From Acidobacteriota bacterium (lineage in GTDB: Bacteria > Acidobacteriota > Terriglobia > Acidiferrales > UBA7541), in assembly GCA_021788095.1 (NCBI GenBank), contig JAJYLB010000014.1, positions 19,878 to 83,877 on the forward strand: a DNA stretch of 64,000 nt, written 5' to 3'. Position 1 is the stretch's first letter. Every line of letters starts with the position of its first letter. A program made the translations under genes and the position numbers. Positions 52,595 through 63,146 of the stretch are shown one piece after another. The notes beneath the pieces were generated by a model. That model searched no databases. It had not been told where the DNA came from and worked only from the letters and a program-made list of their open reading frames with translations.

Positions 52595-53469
52595 GGGCGC
52601 ATCCCGGCGATTACGAACTCGTCGCACCCGGCACTTTGCCCGCGGTGTTGTCGCTCCTGGCGCAGGAGCCGGGCGGATGGCTGCCAATCGCCGGCGGAAC
52701 GGATGTGATGGTGCAGTACGCCGCGGGCGAACTCCCGGCGAGGAAGCTCGTCAGCATTTGGAATCTTCCCGAGCTGCGCAGGATCGAAGTGCTCCCGAAC
52801 GAGATTCAGATTGGGGCAGGGTGCACGTACACCGACTTGAGAGAGCATGAAGTCGTCAGCCGGGAATTCGCTCTCTTGCCCATCGCCGCGAGCTGGACAG
52901 GCGGGATCGCCAACCAAAATCGGGGAACGATCGGGGGCAATATCGTGAATGCGTCGCCCGCTGGAGATTCTCTGCCCGCCCTGATGGCCTACGAGGCGGA
53001 GCTGATTCTGGTTTCGATTCGAGGCGAGAGACGCGTGCCCTACACCAGCTTTCACATCGATTACCGGAAAACACGACTCGCCCCCGCTGAACTCGTTCGG
53101 GCCGTGTGCCTGGAACGGCGGTTTTCCGAATACCAGGGGTATGCTCGCAAGGTGGGACCGCGCCGCGCCCAAGCCATCTCCAAGGTGTGCCTGGCCGCCT
53201 TGGCCCGGCTCGGCGACGGGGTGGTGGAGGATATCCGTATTGCCATGGGAAGCGTGGCGCCGGTTCCGCTTCGTTTGAGGGAAACCGAGCGAATCGTGAG
53301 AGGGCAACGGATCGATCCGCCGTTGGTGCAACTGGCGAGGCGAACGGCAGCAGCGGAGACCCGGCCCATCGACGACATTCGGTCCACCGCCCGATACCGC
53401 GCGGCGGTGGGCGGCAACCTTGTGGCGGAGTTTCTGGGGCGGCTGAGCGCAGGTAAAATCAAAGGATGA
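52591..53469 (+). CDS. FAD-binding subunit of the Mo-hydroxylase
   Basis: A 292-residue subunit (CoxM/XdhB type): LPIAGGTDVMVQYAAGE and GGIANQNRGTIGGNIVNASP are the two FAD-binding loops, and the C-terminal CO_deh_flav_C domain has YARKVGPRRAQAISKV. It would reduce NAD+ or another acceptor. Overlaps the FeS gene by 4 bp, so the order Mo-FeS-FAD is one translationally coupled unit. The second Mo-hydroxylase begins 9 bp later. Confidence 0.9.
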   Translation: MRAHPGDYELVAPGTLPAVLSLLAQEPGGWLPIAGGTDVMVQYAAGELPARKLVSIWNLPELRRIEVLPNEIQIGAGCTYTDLREHEVVSREFALLPIAASWTGGIANQNRGTIGGNIVNASPAGDSLPALMAYEAELILVSIRGERRVPYTSFHIDYRKTRLAPAELVRAVCLERRFSEYQGYARKVGPRRAQAISKVCLAALARLGDGVVEDIRIAMGSVAPVPLRLRETERIVRGQRIDPPLVQLARRTAAAETRPIDDIRSTARYRAAVGGNLVAEFLGRLSAGKIKG

Positions 53470-53478
53470 GGAGAGCCG

Positions 53479-56151
53479 ATGCCGCGAGTTGCCTTCTCGC
53501 TGAACGGAAAGCCCACGACGGCCGCTTACGAGCCGGGAATGCACTTTCTGGAAGTGCTTAGAGAAGAGTGCGGCATCCATTCCGCGAAAGACGGATGCGC
53601 CCCCCAAGGTTACTGCGGCTGCTGCGCGATCCTCGTTGACGGGCAGCCGGTCCTCGCCTGCTTGCGCAAGCCGGAACAGATGGGGGGCCGCAGCGTTGTG
53701 ACGCTGGAAGGCATTCCGGAAGCGGCGCGGGAAGTTTTGACCCGGGCGTTCGTCCAGGACGGGGCGGTTCAGTGCGGGTACTGCACACCGGGAATCGCGG
53801 TCCGCGCCTACTCGCTTCTCCAGCAAGGGCGCACAGCGGACCGTGACGCGGTAGCTAACGCCCTCTCGGGACACCTGTGCCGCTGCACCGGTTACACTCG
53901 CATCCTCGACGCGATCCAGACGGCCGGCGAGGCCTGGGAAAACGGCGGCCAGTTCCCGCGCCAAGGTCCACGGAAACCGCACTTTTTCGGGGAAGAATTG
54001 GGCCGAAAACGGAACCCCGCCTTCGCGACTGACTCGAACAGCTGCGGGATCGGACAAACGGCGGCCCGCTTCGGGGGCGCCACGCTGACGCTCGGCGAGA
54101 AACCGTACGTGGCCGACATGAGCGTTGCGGGGATGCTGCATGGCGCCGTGGCGCTCAGCGAATATCCGCGAGCCACGATCTTGAGTATAGATACGGCTCC
54201 GGCCCTAGCCCTACCCGGCGTCGTGCGCATCGTTACGGCGGCGGATGTTCCCGGCGAACGCCACGTCGGGTTGATCGTCAAGGACTGGCCCATCTTCGTG
54301 GCGGAAGGGGAAACGACTCGCTCGGTCGGCGATGTGCTGGCGATGGTTGTGGCCGACAGCGCCTTCCACGCGCGAAAGGCCGCCGAGCAGATTCAGGTGG
54401 ATTACCACCCGCTCGAACCGGTGACCGATCCCGTGGCCGCGCTCGAGCCGGACGCGCCGAAATTGCAGGAGTCGGGAAACCTTCTCGAGAGTTGCGCATT
54501 TTCCCGAGGCGACGTGGACGCGGCTCTTGCCGCTTCGCGGCACGTGATCGAGCAGACGTTTGCGACGCAGCGCATCGAACACGCCTATCTCGAGCCGGAG
54601 GCCTGCCTGGCCCTACCGGCGGGCGACGGGGTGAAAGTGTACTCGCAAGGCCAGGGAGTTCACGACGACCAGCGGCAGATTGCGGCGGTTCTTGGCCTTC
54701 CTCTTGAAAAGGTGGAGGTCGAACTGGCCTCCAGTGGCGGCGCTTTCGGCGGCAAGGAAGACCTTTCCATTCAGGCGCAAACCGCGCTAGCGGCCCGCTT
54801 GCTTGCCCGGCCGGTGAAAACCGCGCTCACTCGCGAGCAATCGCTGCGGATTCATCCGAAGCGCCATCCCATCACACTCCACTACACCGTCGGGGCGGAC
54901 GCCGAAGGACGCCTGCAAGCCGTTCGGGCGCGGATCATCGGCGATTCGGGCGCCTATGCGTCGGTGGGAGGAAAGGTGCTCGAGCGGGCCGCGGGCCATT
55001 CCTGCGGACCCTACCGGGTGCCCAACGTGGATATCGAGGCGAAGGCCGTCTATACCAACAACCCGCCGGCCGGAGCCATGCGCGGATTCGGCGCCAACCA
55101 AGCGAGCTTTGCCATCGAGGGCATCCTGGACCGATTGGCGGAGAAGGTGGGCATTGACGGCTACGACATTCGGGAGCGCAACCTGCTCGGGCCCGGCGAC
55201 GCTTTTGCCACCGGCCAGGTCATGACCGCGAGTTGTGCGGTGCGGGAAACGCTCGAAGCAGTCAAAGAGGTATACAAGAATGCGCGGTATGCGGGTATCG
55301 GTTGCGGTATCAAGAACACGGGTATCGGCAACGGGATGGACGACACCGGCCGCGTCTTGCTGCGGGTCGTCGAAGGGGGCCGGCTGGAGATTCTGACCGG
55401 CTACACGGAGATGGGCCAGGGACTCTTCACCGTGCTGCGGCAGGTGGTGTGCGAGGAAACCGGATTGCCCGCCGATCGGATGGACGTGCGCGCCGCGAGT
55501 CATCTGGGGGTGGTCTGCGGGATGACCACGGCCTCGCGGGCGACCGCGCTCAGCACGGCCGCGGGCCAGCGAGCGGCGCGGCAATTGGCCGCCGATCTGG
55601 AGGGGCATCGGCTGGAGGAACTCGCCGGCCGGGAATATCGCGGCGAGTACGTATGCGATTTCACCGTAAAGCCGGGCACGGCGGTCGAGAATCCGCGGAC
55701 CCACGTGACGTTCAGCTACGCCACGCAAGTGGTGATTCTCGATGACAGCGGCCGGATCACACGCGTGGTGGCCGCGCACGATGTCGGCCACGCGATCAAC
55801 CCGCTGCAGTGCGCGGGGCAAATCGAGGGTTCGGTGCACATGGGCTTGGGCTATGCGCTCTCGGAGGATTTCCCGTCTACCGGCGCACGTCCCGATTCCC
55901 TGCGGCTGCGCGACCTTGGGATTCTCAAGGCGAAAGACACGCCGCAGATCGACGTGATTCTGCTGGAAATTCCAGACGAGGTCGGCGGCTACGGCGCAAA
56001 AGGCGTTGGGGAAATTGGCCTGGTGCCGACGGCCGGGGCCGTGGCCGGCGCGCTGCACGCTTATGACGGAAGATGGCGCTCGCGCCTGCCGATGCAGGAT
56101 TCGCCGGCGGCCGCGCGGTCGGTGCCGAAGACCCGGCGCGGCGTTTTATAA
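53479..56151 (+). CDS. Fused FeS-Mo hydroxylase (XdhD / selenium-dependent XDH-like)
   Basis: An 890-residue protein. Residues 1-160 are a 2Fe-2S module ([36 protein letters not shown]), then a large Mo-binding part ([50 protein letters not shown], and Glu in [16 protein letters not shown]). Domain order and size match the selenium-dependent or XdhD-type hydroxylases, which lack an FAD domain. The upstream FAD gene may serve it. A selenium requirement cannot be tested from sequence. Confidence 0.8.
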   Translation: MPRVAFSLNGKPTTAAYEPGMHFLEVLREECGIHSAKDGCAPQGYCGCCAILVDGQPVLACLRKPEQMGGRSVVTLEGIPEAAREVLTRAFVQDGAVQCGYCTPGIAVRAYSLLQQGRTADRDAVANALSGHLCRCTGYTRILDAIQTAGEAWENGGQFPRQGPRKPHFFGEELGRKRNPAFATDSNSCGIGQTAARFGGATLTLGEKPYVADMSVAGMLHGAVALSEYPRATILSIDTAPALALPGVVRIVTAADVPGERHVGLIVKDWPIFVAEGETTRSVGDVLAMVVADSAFHARKAAEQIQVDYHPLEPVTDPVAALEPDAPKLQESGNLLESCAFSRGDVDAALAASRHVIEQTFATQRIEHAYLEPEACLALPAGDGVKVYSQGQGVHDDQRQIAAVLGLPLEKVEVELASSGGAFGGKEDLSIQAQTALAARLLARPVKTALTREQSLRIHPKRHPITLHYTVGADAEGRLQAVRARIIGDSGAYASVGGKVLERAAGHSCGPYRVPNVDIEAKAVYTNNPPAGAMRGFGANQASFAIEGILDRLAEKVGIDGYDIRERNLLGPGDAFATGQVMTASCAVRETLEAVKEVYKNARYAGIGCGIKNTGIGNGMDDTGRVLLRVVEGGRLEILTGYTEMGQGLFTVLRQVVCEETGLPADRMDVRAASHLGVVCGMTTASRATALSTAAGQRAARQLAADLEGHRLEELAGREYRGEYVCDFTVKPGTAVENPRTHVTFSYATQVVILDDSGRITRVVAAHDVGHAINPLQCAGQIEGSVHMGLGYALSEDFPSTGARPDSLRLRDLGILKAKDTPQIDVILLEIPDEVGGYGAKGVGEIGLVPTAGAVAGALHAYDGRWRSRLPMQDSPAAARSVPKTRRGVL

Positions 56152-56215
56152 TGGCCGATTTTATGACCGAGACCGAACGCGGGAGCGGCGGCGGGCCAGG
56201 GGCAGGGGAGGCAAC

Positions 56216-56863
56216 GTGGATATCGTAAAAGGAAACATGGGCTGGATTGAAGTGATCGTCGGACCCATGTTCTCGGGAAAGAGCGAAGAGCTGATTCGCC
56301 GGCTTCGCCGCGCTGAAATCGCGCGGCAGCGCGTGCAGATCTTCAAACCGGTGATCGATCGCCGCTACGCCGCAGACGAAATCGTCTCGCATTCCGGCCT
56401 GGGGATCGCTTCCGTTGCGGTCCAAGGCGCCGAGGAAATCCTGGCGAAAGTGGATGCGCGAACCGAGGTGGTGGGAATCGACGAGGCGCAATTCCTGGGG
56501 GAGCCGGTGCTCGACGCCTGCACGCGGCTGGCGAATCTCGGCAAGCGTGTGATCGTGGCCGGCCTCGATACCGATTTCCGCGGGCGGCCGTTCGAGCCCA
56601 TGCCGCGCCTGCTGGCCGTGGCGGAAGAGATCACGAAGCTGCTCGCCATCTGCGTCCGGTGCGGCAATCCCGCCGTCCACACGCAGCGCCTGGTGGCCTC
56701 GGAAGACTTGATTGTCGTGGGAGCCGGCGGTACGTACGAGGCGCGATGCCGGCGGTGCTTCGAGCCGCTCCTCGCCCTTCAGCAATCGGAAGCCGCAGCC
56801 GGGAAACCCGCGCAGCCGGGCGCCCGGGAAGCCGAAGTCGAAGAGGCAGGCGAGCCCCGGTAA
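56216..56863 (+). CDS. tdk: Thymidine kinase (type II, TdkA)
   Basis: A 215-residue enzyme with GTG start (RBS ggggag) or ATG 56237. Walker [12 protein letters not shown], catalytic [11 protein letters not shown], lasso loop with zinc ligands CVRCGNP and CRRCFEP. The C-terminal tail is longer than usual and Glu/Ala-rich. It phosphorylates thymidine, so nucleosides are salvaged here. It is 64 bp after the fused hydroxylase, probably co-transcribed. Confidence 0.92.
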   Translation: MDIVKGNMGWIEVIVGPMFSGKSEELIRRLRRAEIARQRVQIFKPVIDRRYAADEIVSHSGLGIASVAVQGAEEILAKVDARTEVVGIDEAQFLGEPVLDACTRLANLGKRVIVAGLDTDFRGRPFEPMPRLLAVAEEITKLLAICVRCGNPAVHTQRLVASEDLIVVGAGGTYEARCRRCFEPLLALQQSEAAAGKPAQPGAREAEVEEAGEPR

Positions 56864-57134
56864 CGCGCTTGCCCCGCGGCGAGAAGATCCAGTGGGAACT
56901 CCTATTGACACCGCGATGAAGCAAGGGTAGATTCACGCCGTCTCTTTCGGTGGGGGGAGGGTCAGGGTTGCTCCCGTTCTGGGGGAACTGTCGCGGCAAA
57001 CTCCGAGTCAGGCTATCCCTGTTCCACGCCTCGTCCGAGATCACTTCGCACGGTGGGTGTCGGGCCCTGTGCGATCATTCCTTGCGTCGAACCAGCGTTG
57101 CCGCCTGTTCGGGCATGCGAAGGGGGTATAGGCG

Positions 57135-60100
57135 ATGAGAAGAATCGTTCTCCTGGGCGCCGTAGCGTGGGTGGTTCTGCTTTCTTGCGGCCAGAGGGCG
57201 TATGGCCAGACCACAGGCAGTCTGTTGGGAACCGTGGTGGATAAATCCGGCTCTGCGGTTGCCGGGGCGACCGTCACGGCCACTTCGCAGGAGACGGGCG
57301 TATCGCGCCGTGGCGTGACGGACAGCACGGGCCATTACGTCATCGATTTGCTGCCCGTGTCGGTCTACACCGTTCGCGTCGAATACCAAGGCTTTCAGCC
57401 GGTGGAGTCCAAGGATGTCAGGCTCCAGGTGAATGAGCAGCGCGAGCTCGATTTTACGCTCTCACCCGCCACGGTGGTTTCCTCCGTGGAAGTTCAGGCG
57501 TCGGCGGTGGCCGTGACCACCACGAATCCGTCACTCGGGCAGGTGATTACGTCTCAACAAGTTTCGCAGCTCCCGCTGAACGGAGGCGATTTCGTCCAGC
57601 TTGCGACACTGACTACCGGCGCGACGCAGGAGTCGAATCCCAACAGCTTCTTTACCAGCGGCGCCGACAGCGAAGTCGCTGCCCGCGGCACATTTTCGCT
57701 TTCCGTGGGGGGCTCGCGCCCCAATAGCACGGATTGGCTGCTGGACGGCGTGGATAACAACGAACTCACCGCCGGCGGCATCGCCATTTTCTCGTCCATC
57801 GATTCGCTTCGGGAATTCAAGGTGCTCACGTACAACTATTCCGCCGAGTACGGCACTCGCGCGGGCCCTACGGTCCTGCTCACGACGAAGTCAGGCACGA
57901 ACAAATACCACGGCTCGCTCTACGAATTTTTGCGCAACACCTCTCTGGACGCGAAGAGCTTCTTCGCCACGAAAGCCGAGAAATTCAACCTCAATCAGTT
58001 CGGTGGCTCCGTGGGCGGGCCACTCCGGAAGGGGAAGACGTTCTTTTTCGTGGATGGCGAGCAGAAGTACCAGCGGCACGGCATTGCCTTTACGGGACTC
58101 GTTCCCTCGGAGGCCATGCGCAACGGCGACTTCTCCGCGGACCCCTTCGGGAATCCCGTTTCCGGTCTCGTCATCATCAACCCCAACATGATCGGGACCT
58201 CGGCGAATCCCGCGGTTTATCCCAATATCTATTTTCAATGCGATGGCGCCGGCAATCCGATTCCCGGCAACCCCGACGGAAGCCAGCCGCAGGGCACTCC
58301 GTGCAACAAGATTCCCTCGAATCTAATGAACCCCATCGGCAAGGCAATGGAGGCACTTTACCCTCCCACGAACGCCAACAACGCGGCAGCCGGCATAAAC
58401 TTCGTCAGCGAGCCCGTGCGCAGTTTGGACGATACCAAGTTCGACATTCGCCTGGACAACAGTTTCTCCAGCGCGGATTCGGCGTTCGCTCGTTTCAGCT
58501 ACGATCAGGCGACTTCCTACGTTCCCGGAGGCGCGCCGGGGTTTGCCGAAGCTGGCGCCTTTGGCAGCAATCAAGGCATCATCAACCACGCCCGCAATAT
58601 CGGCATCGGGGAAACGCACGTCTTTTCTCCCAACGCCGTCAATCAGTTTCTTGTGGGCTACAACCGCATTTTTGACTACATCACTTCGCAGGGCACAGGG
58701 AGTTGCGCCGCGGCCAAGCTAGGTATCGTCGGCGCCGACCTTGGCTGTAACAGCAGCAATACTTGCCTTCCCGGCGCCTATAGTTGTGGGCTGACTTCGA
58801 CGCTCATGCTAGGCGGCTTCTGGTCCCTTGGGGATCGCGGCTATTCGCCGTTCCAGGGCGGCACCGGCATTTTCACCGTGGACGATTCTCTCGACCTGAT
58901 TCGCGGTCCGCACGACATCCACGCCGGGATCGACCTTCGGGTTAACCAAATGAATGTCGGCACGGAAGCGTTTCAGGATGGATTCTGGATCCCGGGCGCC
59001 ATCGGCAATTTCACGGGCTACAGCAGCAGCACGGTGAACATTCCCGGCAATCCGGAAGCGGATTTTCTGCTCGGACTGGTGGGCGTGGCCGAGCACGACC
59101 AAACCTTCAACGGCGCGGTCACCGGGCGCCGCTGGAAGATCTTCCGTCCGTACGTGCAGGACGATTGGCGGCTCACCAACGACCTGACCCTCAATCTGGG
59201 CCTGGCTTGGGACCTGACCTCTCCGATCACCGAAGCGGCAAATCGCATGGCCAACTTCGACCTGGTTAGCGAGAAGCTTCTCGTTGCCGGTCAGGGCGGC
59301 GTCTCGGGCTCGGCGGGGATACAACGGAGCTGGACCGCTTTTGAACCGAGGATCGGACTGGCGTGGAAGCTCTTTGGGAGCGACAAAACGGCCATCCGCG
59401 CCGGCTATGGCATTTTCCACGATTCCGCATGGAGCATGGGGGCCCAGGGGTTGTGGCAGAATCCACCATTTTTTGCCGAGAGCGATGCCTTTGGGCTTGC
59501 CGAACAGTCCGGAATCCCCGGCGCGGGTTGTCCCTCCGCCACTTCCTACTGCGCCACCGTCCTCGGCAATGGGTTCATCTCCGGCGCCAGTATCAACGGC
59601 TTCCCCATCATCAACGCGCCGCCAAATCTTGCGACGTTTACAGGCACCTTGTTCACTCAGCCCACGGATTTCAAGCTCGGCATGGTGCAGCAGTACAACG
59701 TGAACGTGGAAAGGCAAATCGTTGGCAACATCGTGCTCACGGTTGGCTATGCGGGTTCCAAGGGCGAGCACGTCCTGGTGTTTGGAAATGACATCAACAC
59801 CCCCGGACCGACGAATTGCAGCCGCGGCACCATCGGTTGCAACCCGGATGGCACACCCTTCGTCCCGAACTATGGGGTTTCGAACGCCATCTTGCTCTTC
59901 GGCGACGTCGGCAAAACCACCTACAATTCCCTGCAAATTAAAGCTGAAACCAAATCGCTCAAATACGGCCTCTACGCGCTGGTTGGGTACACCTATTCGC
60001 GTACGTATGACAACGGCCTATCCGACGGGCTGGGCTCGGTGCTTAGCGCGCCCTATTTCCCACTGCCGAACTGGCAGCAGCTGGACTGGGCGCTCTCCCA

Positions 60101-60710
60101 GATCAACCTCAACCATAATTTCACCGCCAGCGCCATTTACGATTTGCCTTTTGGCAGGGGCAAGCATTTCGGCGGCAATTGGAATGGCGCGATGAACTCG
60201 GCTTTCGGAGGCTGGCAGGTGACTCTGATCGAGACCATCCACTCCGGATTCCCCGACCCATTGATCGACAGCGTCAACCTGTCGGGCGTTTCGTTCAACA
60301 ACGGCGGCAACGCGAACAACTACAATCGCCCGAACCAGCTTGCCGATCCCACGAAAGCCGGCCCCGTGGCTGCGAACCCCACTTGTCAGGCCCCCGCCAG
60401 CTTGAGTGACTCCGGCTACGCCTTCAATCCCTGCGCTTTCGCTCCTCCTGCCCCGGGCTTACTGGGAAACGCCAACCGCGTGCCGGTTCTCGGTCCCGGG
60501 TTCATCAACACCGATTTTTCGGCCATCAAGCAAATCGACCTGCCGTGGGAAGGCACGGGATTGAGTTTCCGCGCGGAGTTCTTCAACCTGTTCAATCACC
60601 CGCAGTTCGGTTTGCCGGTAAATGACATCAGCGCTCCGGGGTTTGGCGCGGTCAACTCGACGGTGAATAATCCCCGGCTGATACAGTTCGGGCTGAAGCT
60701 GACGTTCTAG
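57135..60710 (+). CDS. Second Oar-like TonB-dependent receptor
   Basis: A 1191-residue outer-membrane receptor: signal peptide (VAWVVLLSCGQRAYGQ), CarboxypepD_reg domain (GSLLGTVVDKSGSAVAGATV), plug (TSQQVSQLPLNGGDFVQLA, EFKVLTYNYSAEYGTRAG) and a beta-barrel with repeated aromatic strands to the end (NPRLIQFGLKLTF). It differs from the receptor at 46167 and is probably a paralogue with other ligand specificity. Confidence 0.92.
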   Translation: MRRIVLLGAVAWVVLLSCGQRAYGQTTGSLLGTVVDKSGSAVAGATVTATSQETGVSRRGVTDSTGHYVIDLLPVSVYTVRVEYQGFQPVESKDVRLQVNEQRELDFTLSPATVVSSVEVQASAVAVTTTNPSLGQVITSQQVSQLPLNGGDFVQLATLTTGATQESNPNSFFTSGADSEVAARGTFSLSVGGSRPNSTDWLLDGVDNNELTAGGIAIFSSIDSLREFKVLTYNYSAEYGTRAGPTVLLTTKSGTNKYHGSLYEFLRNTSLDAKSFFATKAEKFNLNQFGGSVGGPLRKGKTFFFVDGEQKYQRHGIAFTGLVPSEAMRNGDFSADPFGNPVSGLVIINPNMIGTSANPAVYPNIYFQCDGAGNPIPGNPDGSQPQGTPCNKIPSNLMNPIGKAMEALYPPTNANNAAAGINFVSEPVRSLDDTKFDIRLDNSFSSADSAFARFSYDQATSYVPGGAPGFAEAGAFGSNQGIINHARNIGIGETHVFSPNAVNQFLVGYNRIFDYITSQGTGSCAAAKLGIVGADLGCNSSNTCLPGAYSCGLTSTLMLGGFWSLGDRGYSPFQGGTGIFTVDDSLDLIRGPHDIHAGIDLRVNQMNVGTEAFQDGFWIPGAIGNFTGYSSSTVNIPGNPEADFLLGLVGVAEHDQTFNGAVTGRRWKIFRPYVQDDWRLTNDLTLNLGLAWDLTSPITEAANRMANFDLVSEKLLVAGQGGVSGSAGIQRSWTAFEPRIGLAWKLFGSDKTAIRAGYGIFHDSAWSMGAQGLWQNPPFFAESDAFGLAEQSGIPGAGCPSATSYCATVLGNGFISGASINGFPIINAPPNLATFTGTLFTQPTDFKLGMVQQYNVNVERQIVGNIVLTVGYAGSKGEHVLVFGNDINTPGPTNCSRGTIGCNPDGTPFVPNYGVSNAILLFGDVGKTTYNSLQIKAETKSLKYGLYALVGYTYSRTYDNGLSDGLGSVLSAPYFPLPNWQQLDWALSQINLNHNFTASAIYDLPFGRGKHFGGNWNGAMNSAFGGWQVTLIETIHSGFPDPLIDSVNLSGVSFNNGGNANNYNRPNQLADPTKAGPVAANPTCQAPASLSDSGYAFNPCAFAPPAPGLLGNANRVPVLGPGFINTDFSAIKQIDLPWEGTGLSFRAEFFNLFNHPQFGLPVNDISAPGFGAVNSTVNNPRLIQFGLKLTF

Positions 60711-60736
60711 CAGCACGGTAGCAGGAAACTCGGGTG

Positions 60737-61678
60737 TCACGCGCCAGGGGCCTCAACGTCCCTGGCCTGTGCGCTCAACTCACTACGCAAGGGGGCAGCG
60801 GCTTGAGCCCCCAGCTTGGTGACGGAGACGCCCGCGGCGAGATTGGCGAACGCGCACGCCGAAACCATATCTCGACCTTCACTCAAGGCGACTGCGAGAG
60901 CCGCATTGAACACATCTCCTGCCGCCGTCGAATCCACAGCGCGAACCTTCGAAGCAGGCAGAAGCTTGGCACCCTCCGACTGAACCAACAGGCAACCCTG
61001 GTCGCCCAGCTTGATCACCACCGTCTTGGCTCCGCGTTCGCGGAGCTTACCGGCAAGTTCCGAGGCATGGCCCGGGTCGAGCCGCCCTGGCGTCCTGCCG
61101 CAGAGAATAGCGGCTTCCGTTTCGTTTGGAGTCCATACATCGACCACGTCGAAAAACTCGTTGGGAACGTCGCGGGCCGGCGCCGGATCGAGGATGACCA
61201 TCGCACCCAAGTCCTTCCCCAGGCGCGCGGCTTCCAGCACGGATTCCACGGGGTTTTCCAACTGCAAGAGGACCACGGCCGCGCTTGGAAAGTATTGGCG
61301 CTCGGCCCTGACGTCCTCCGGCAAGAAGCGATCGTTCGCGCCAGGAACGATGACGATCGAGTTTTGGCCCTCGTCCGCCACAAAAATCAGCGCAATCCCG
61401 CTCACGCAGTCGGGAATGCTCAAAAGGCGCGTTGTGTCGCAACCCACTTGCTCGAGATTCAGCCTCATCTGCCTCCCAAAATCATCGCTGCCAACCCTTC
61501 CGACCATCGCCACGTCTCCGCCTAACCGCGACGCGGCGTAGGCTTGATTGGCCCCCTTGCCGCCAGGCTCGGAAAAGTAGGAGTGGCCGACGATGGTTTC
61601 ACCCACGACCGGAATTCGCGGCGTGCAGCCTACCAGGTCCATATTCAAACTGCCGATCACGAGAATCTTATTTCCCAT
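60737..61678 (-). CDS. rbsK: Ribokinase
   Basis: A 313-residue PfkB-family kinase. NMDLVG, GGKGANQAYAASRLGG, TPNETEAAIL and the catalytic DSTAAGDVFNAALAVA (Asp in AAGD, usually GAGD) are present. It phosphorylates D-ribose released from nucleosides, giving ribose-5-phosphate. ATG at 61678 in TTTCCCAT context. The neighbouring nucleoside hydrolase and sugar transporter support this. Confidence 0.93.
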   Translation of the reverse strand: MGNKILVIGSLNMDLVGCTPRIPVVGETIVGHSYFSEPGGKGANQAYAASRLGGDVAMVGRVGSDDFGRQMRLNLEQVGCDTTRLLSIPDCVSGIALIFVADEGQNSIVIVPGANDRFLPEDVRAERQYFPSAAVVLLQLENPVESVLEAARLGKDLGAMVILDPAPARDVPNEFFDVVDVWTPNETEAAILCGRTPGRLDPGHASELAGKLRERGAKTVVIKLGDQGCLLVQSEGAKLLPASKVRAVDSTAAGDVFNAALAVALSEGRDMVSACAFANLAAGVSVTKLGAQAAAPLRSELSAQARDVEAPGA

Positions 61679-61689
61679 GTTTCTTCTCC

Positions 61690-61821
61690 CTAACAGGATG
61701 CTGCAAAAGGCTAGAGTGTCATGCTGAGTGGAGCATCCCGTCAACACGGAAACTGGGGTCGGGATCCTTGGCTGCGCTCAGGATGACGGTGTCCTGGGCG
61801 CGTTGCAGCATCCTGCTAAGG
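61690..61821. mobile_element. MITE with CTAA duplication between ribokinase and nucleoside hydrolase
   Basis: Ends CAGGATGCTGCAA (61695 on the left) and the same 13 bp inverted on the right, directly flanked by CTAA on both sides (61691-61694 and 61816-61819). The core has GTCATGCTGAGTGGAGCAT...TGCGCTCAGGATGAC-like inverted blocks. No gene. The right CTAA contains the TAG stop (minus strand) of the nucleoside-hydrolase gene. Confidence 0.8.
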
Positions 61822-62970
61822 ATTGGCGGGATGCTTCGGCGGCCGCGGCGGCCTCAGCATGCCACCTTGGCCTTTTGCCGTATCTTGCCGGGGACGATGC
61901 GCCCGTGGAGTTGGCTGGGTCATGAGATGAACGAAGAACCGGTTGAATTTTTCGGCGTCAACTTTGAGTTGAACGTGTACCGGCGGCAAAGCGGTGTCCG
62001 GCCGGTCCTCCCGCGTCCAGGCGAGCGTATTGCCGTAGCCAGGACCATGACTGACATCGACATCCAAGTACAACACCTTTTCCTCCGCGATCAAGCCGGG
62101 GTCCAACCAAGCCGCCGCTGCCAGTTCGTCCCACATGTAATCCTTCCCCGCCTTCGCGTAGCGAGCCAAGTACCGCGCCACGGGCGTTTTGGCTCTCGCA
62201 ATCTGGCCGAGTATTTCCCGGGTGAAAAGCGTTTGGATCGACACGTCAACGGGCGTGCAGGTGATGCTCGGCCATGGCGCCCGGAGCACGATGTGAGCCG
62301 CTTCCGGATCAAACCACAGGTTGAACTCGCGTTGGGGATTCCGAGCGAATTCGGAGCCGGCGGCCTGGGGATTGATGCTGCCGCCCATGAAGACGAGCCC
62401 TTGCGTGAGCCGGGCAAAACCCGGATCCAACGAAATGGCGAGGGCCAGATCCGTCATAGGACCGCCCTCGAAAATCGTTACCTGGTGTGGATACTGATGC
62501 ACCATTCGGAGCAGAAAGTGAGCGGCATCTTCGCGCAGAGGCTTTGTCTTGGGGCTGCCTTCCACCAAGGGGGGCACAACAAAGGGAGGATGCATCCATT
62601 GCGGGGTCCAGGCGCCTTGGTAGGAAACTTTGCCGTATCGTTGTTCCCACAGCTTGGTTCCCTCGATCGTGCGGAGCAGAGGAAACACGGCTCCGGGGAC
62701 CACCGGAATATCGGTGCGGCCGATGAGTTCGAGCATGCGCAATGCGTGGTCCACTTCCTCATCTCGCCATTGGTCGCCCGTGACCACAGTGATGCCCAGC
62801 GGATCCACCTGCGGGGATTGGATCAGGACCAGAATCGCCTGGAGGTCGGTCCCCGCGGGTCCGGCAGCATCTTCGTCAATAATCACTTTCCGCGGTTGCT
62901 GCGTGCGCGCCTGCGCGCAGCTCAACGCCATGAGGACCGCGATCATGATGACGTGACGCCGGATTCTCAC
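61816..62970 (-). CDS. Exported nucleoside hydrolase
   Basis: A 384-residue protein with a signal peptide (MIAVLMALSCAQARTQ). Nucleoside-hydrolase family marks: IIDEDAAGPAGTDLQAIL (in place of DTDPGxDDA), VTGDQWRDEEVDHA, FEGGPMTDLALAI and FNLWFDPEAAHIVL (active-site Asp). It would split N-glycosidic bonds of nucleosides outside the cytoplasm, giving base and ribose. The metal motif is degenerate, so activity is not assured. The stop lies in the CTAA duplication of the MITE. Confidence 0.82.
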   Translation of the reverse strand: MRIRRHVIMIAVLMALSCAQARTQQPRKVIIDEDAAGPAGTDLQAILVLIQSPQVDPLGITVVTGDQWRDEEVDHALRMLELIGRTDIPVVPGAVFPLLRTIEGTKLWEQRYGKVSYQGAWTPQWMHPPFVVPPLVEGSPKTKPLREDAAHFLLRMVHQYPHQVTIFEGGPMTDLALAISLDPGFARLTQGLVFMGGSINPQAAGSEFARNPQREFNLWFDPEAAHIVLRAPWPSITCTPVDVSIQTLFTREILGQIARAKTPVARYLARYAKAGKDYMWDELAAAAWLDPGLIAEEKVLYLDVDVSHGPGYGNTLAWTREDRPDTALPPVHVQLKVDAEKFNRFFVHLMTQPTPRAHRPRQDTAKGQGGMLRPPRPPKHPANP

Positions 62971-63025
62971 GATGCCGCTCCTTCCACAGGATCAGAATCA
63001 AGCAGAGCCAGAGTGGTATTTCCGT

Positions 63026-63146
63026 GGAGCTGTTGCATAACCGGCTTTCACCCGCCCTCAGGGGCTGAAGCCCCTGATTTCTAGCCCGCTTACGGCACGG
63101 CTGAAGCCGTGCCCTACAAAGATGGCGATCATGCAGCAGCTTCTAT
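63026..63146. mobile_element. MITE, IS5-end-like, at the transporter stop codon
   Basis: Left end AGCTGTTGCATAACCGG (from 63029) and right end AAGCTGCTGCATGATC (reverse strand from 63142) resemble the ends of the IS5-family element at 4590. The core has AGGGGCTGAAGCCCCT and GGCACGGCTGAAGCCGTGCC, as in 22404-22528. Flanking tetranucleotides (gtgg/ctat) no longer match, so it is older. The stop (cta, 63143-63145) of the sugar transporter is in the right end. Confidence 0.75.

Noticed and set aside
52537..56058. 534- and 423-codon minus-strand frames over the FAD and fused hydroxylase genes
   Set aside because: Antisense of well-supported genes; no start signals.
46167..60710. The two TonB receptors as a duplicated pair
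   Set aside because: They share domain order but no obvious close sequence identity, so a recent duplication is not supported.
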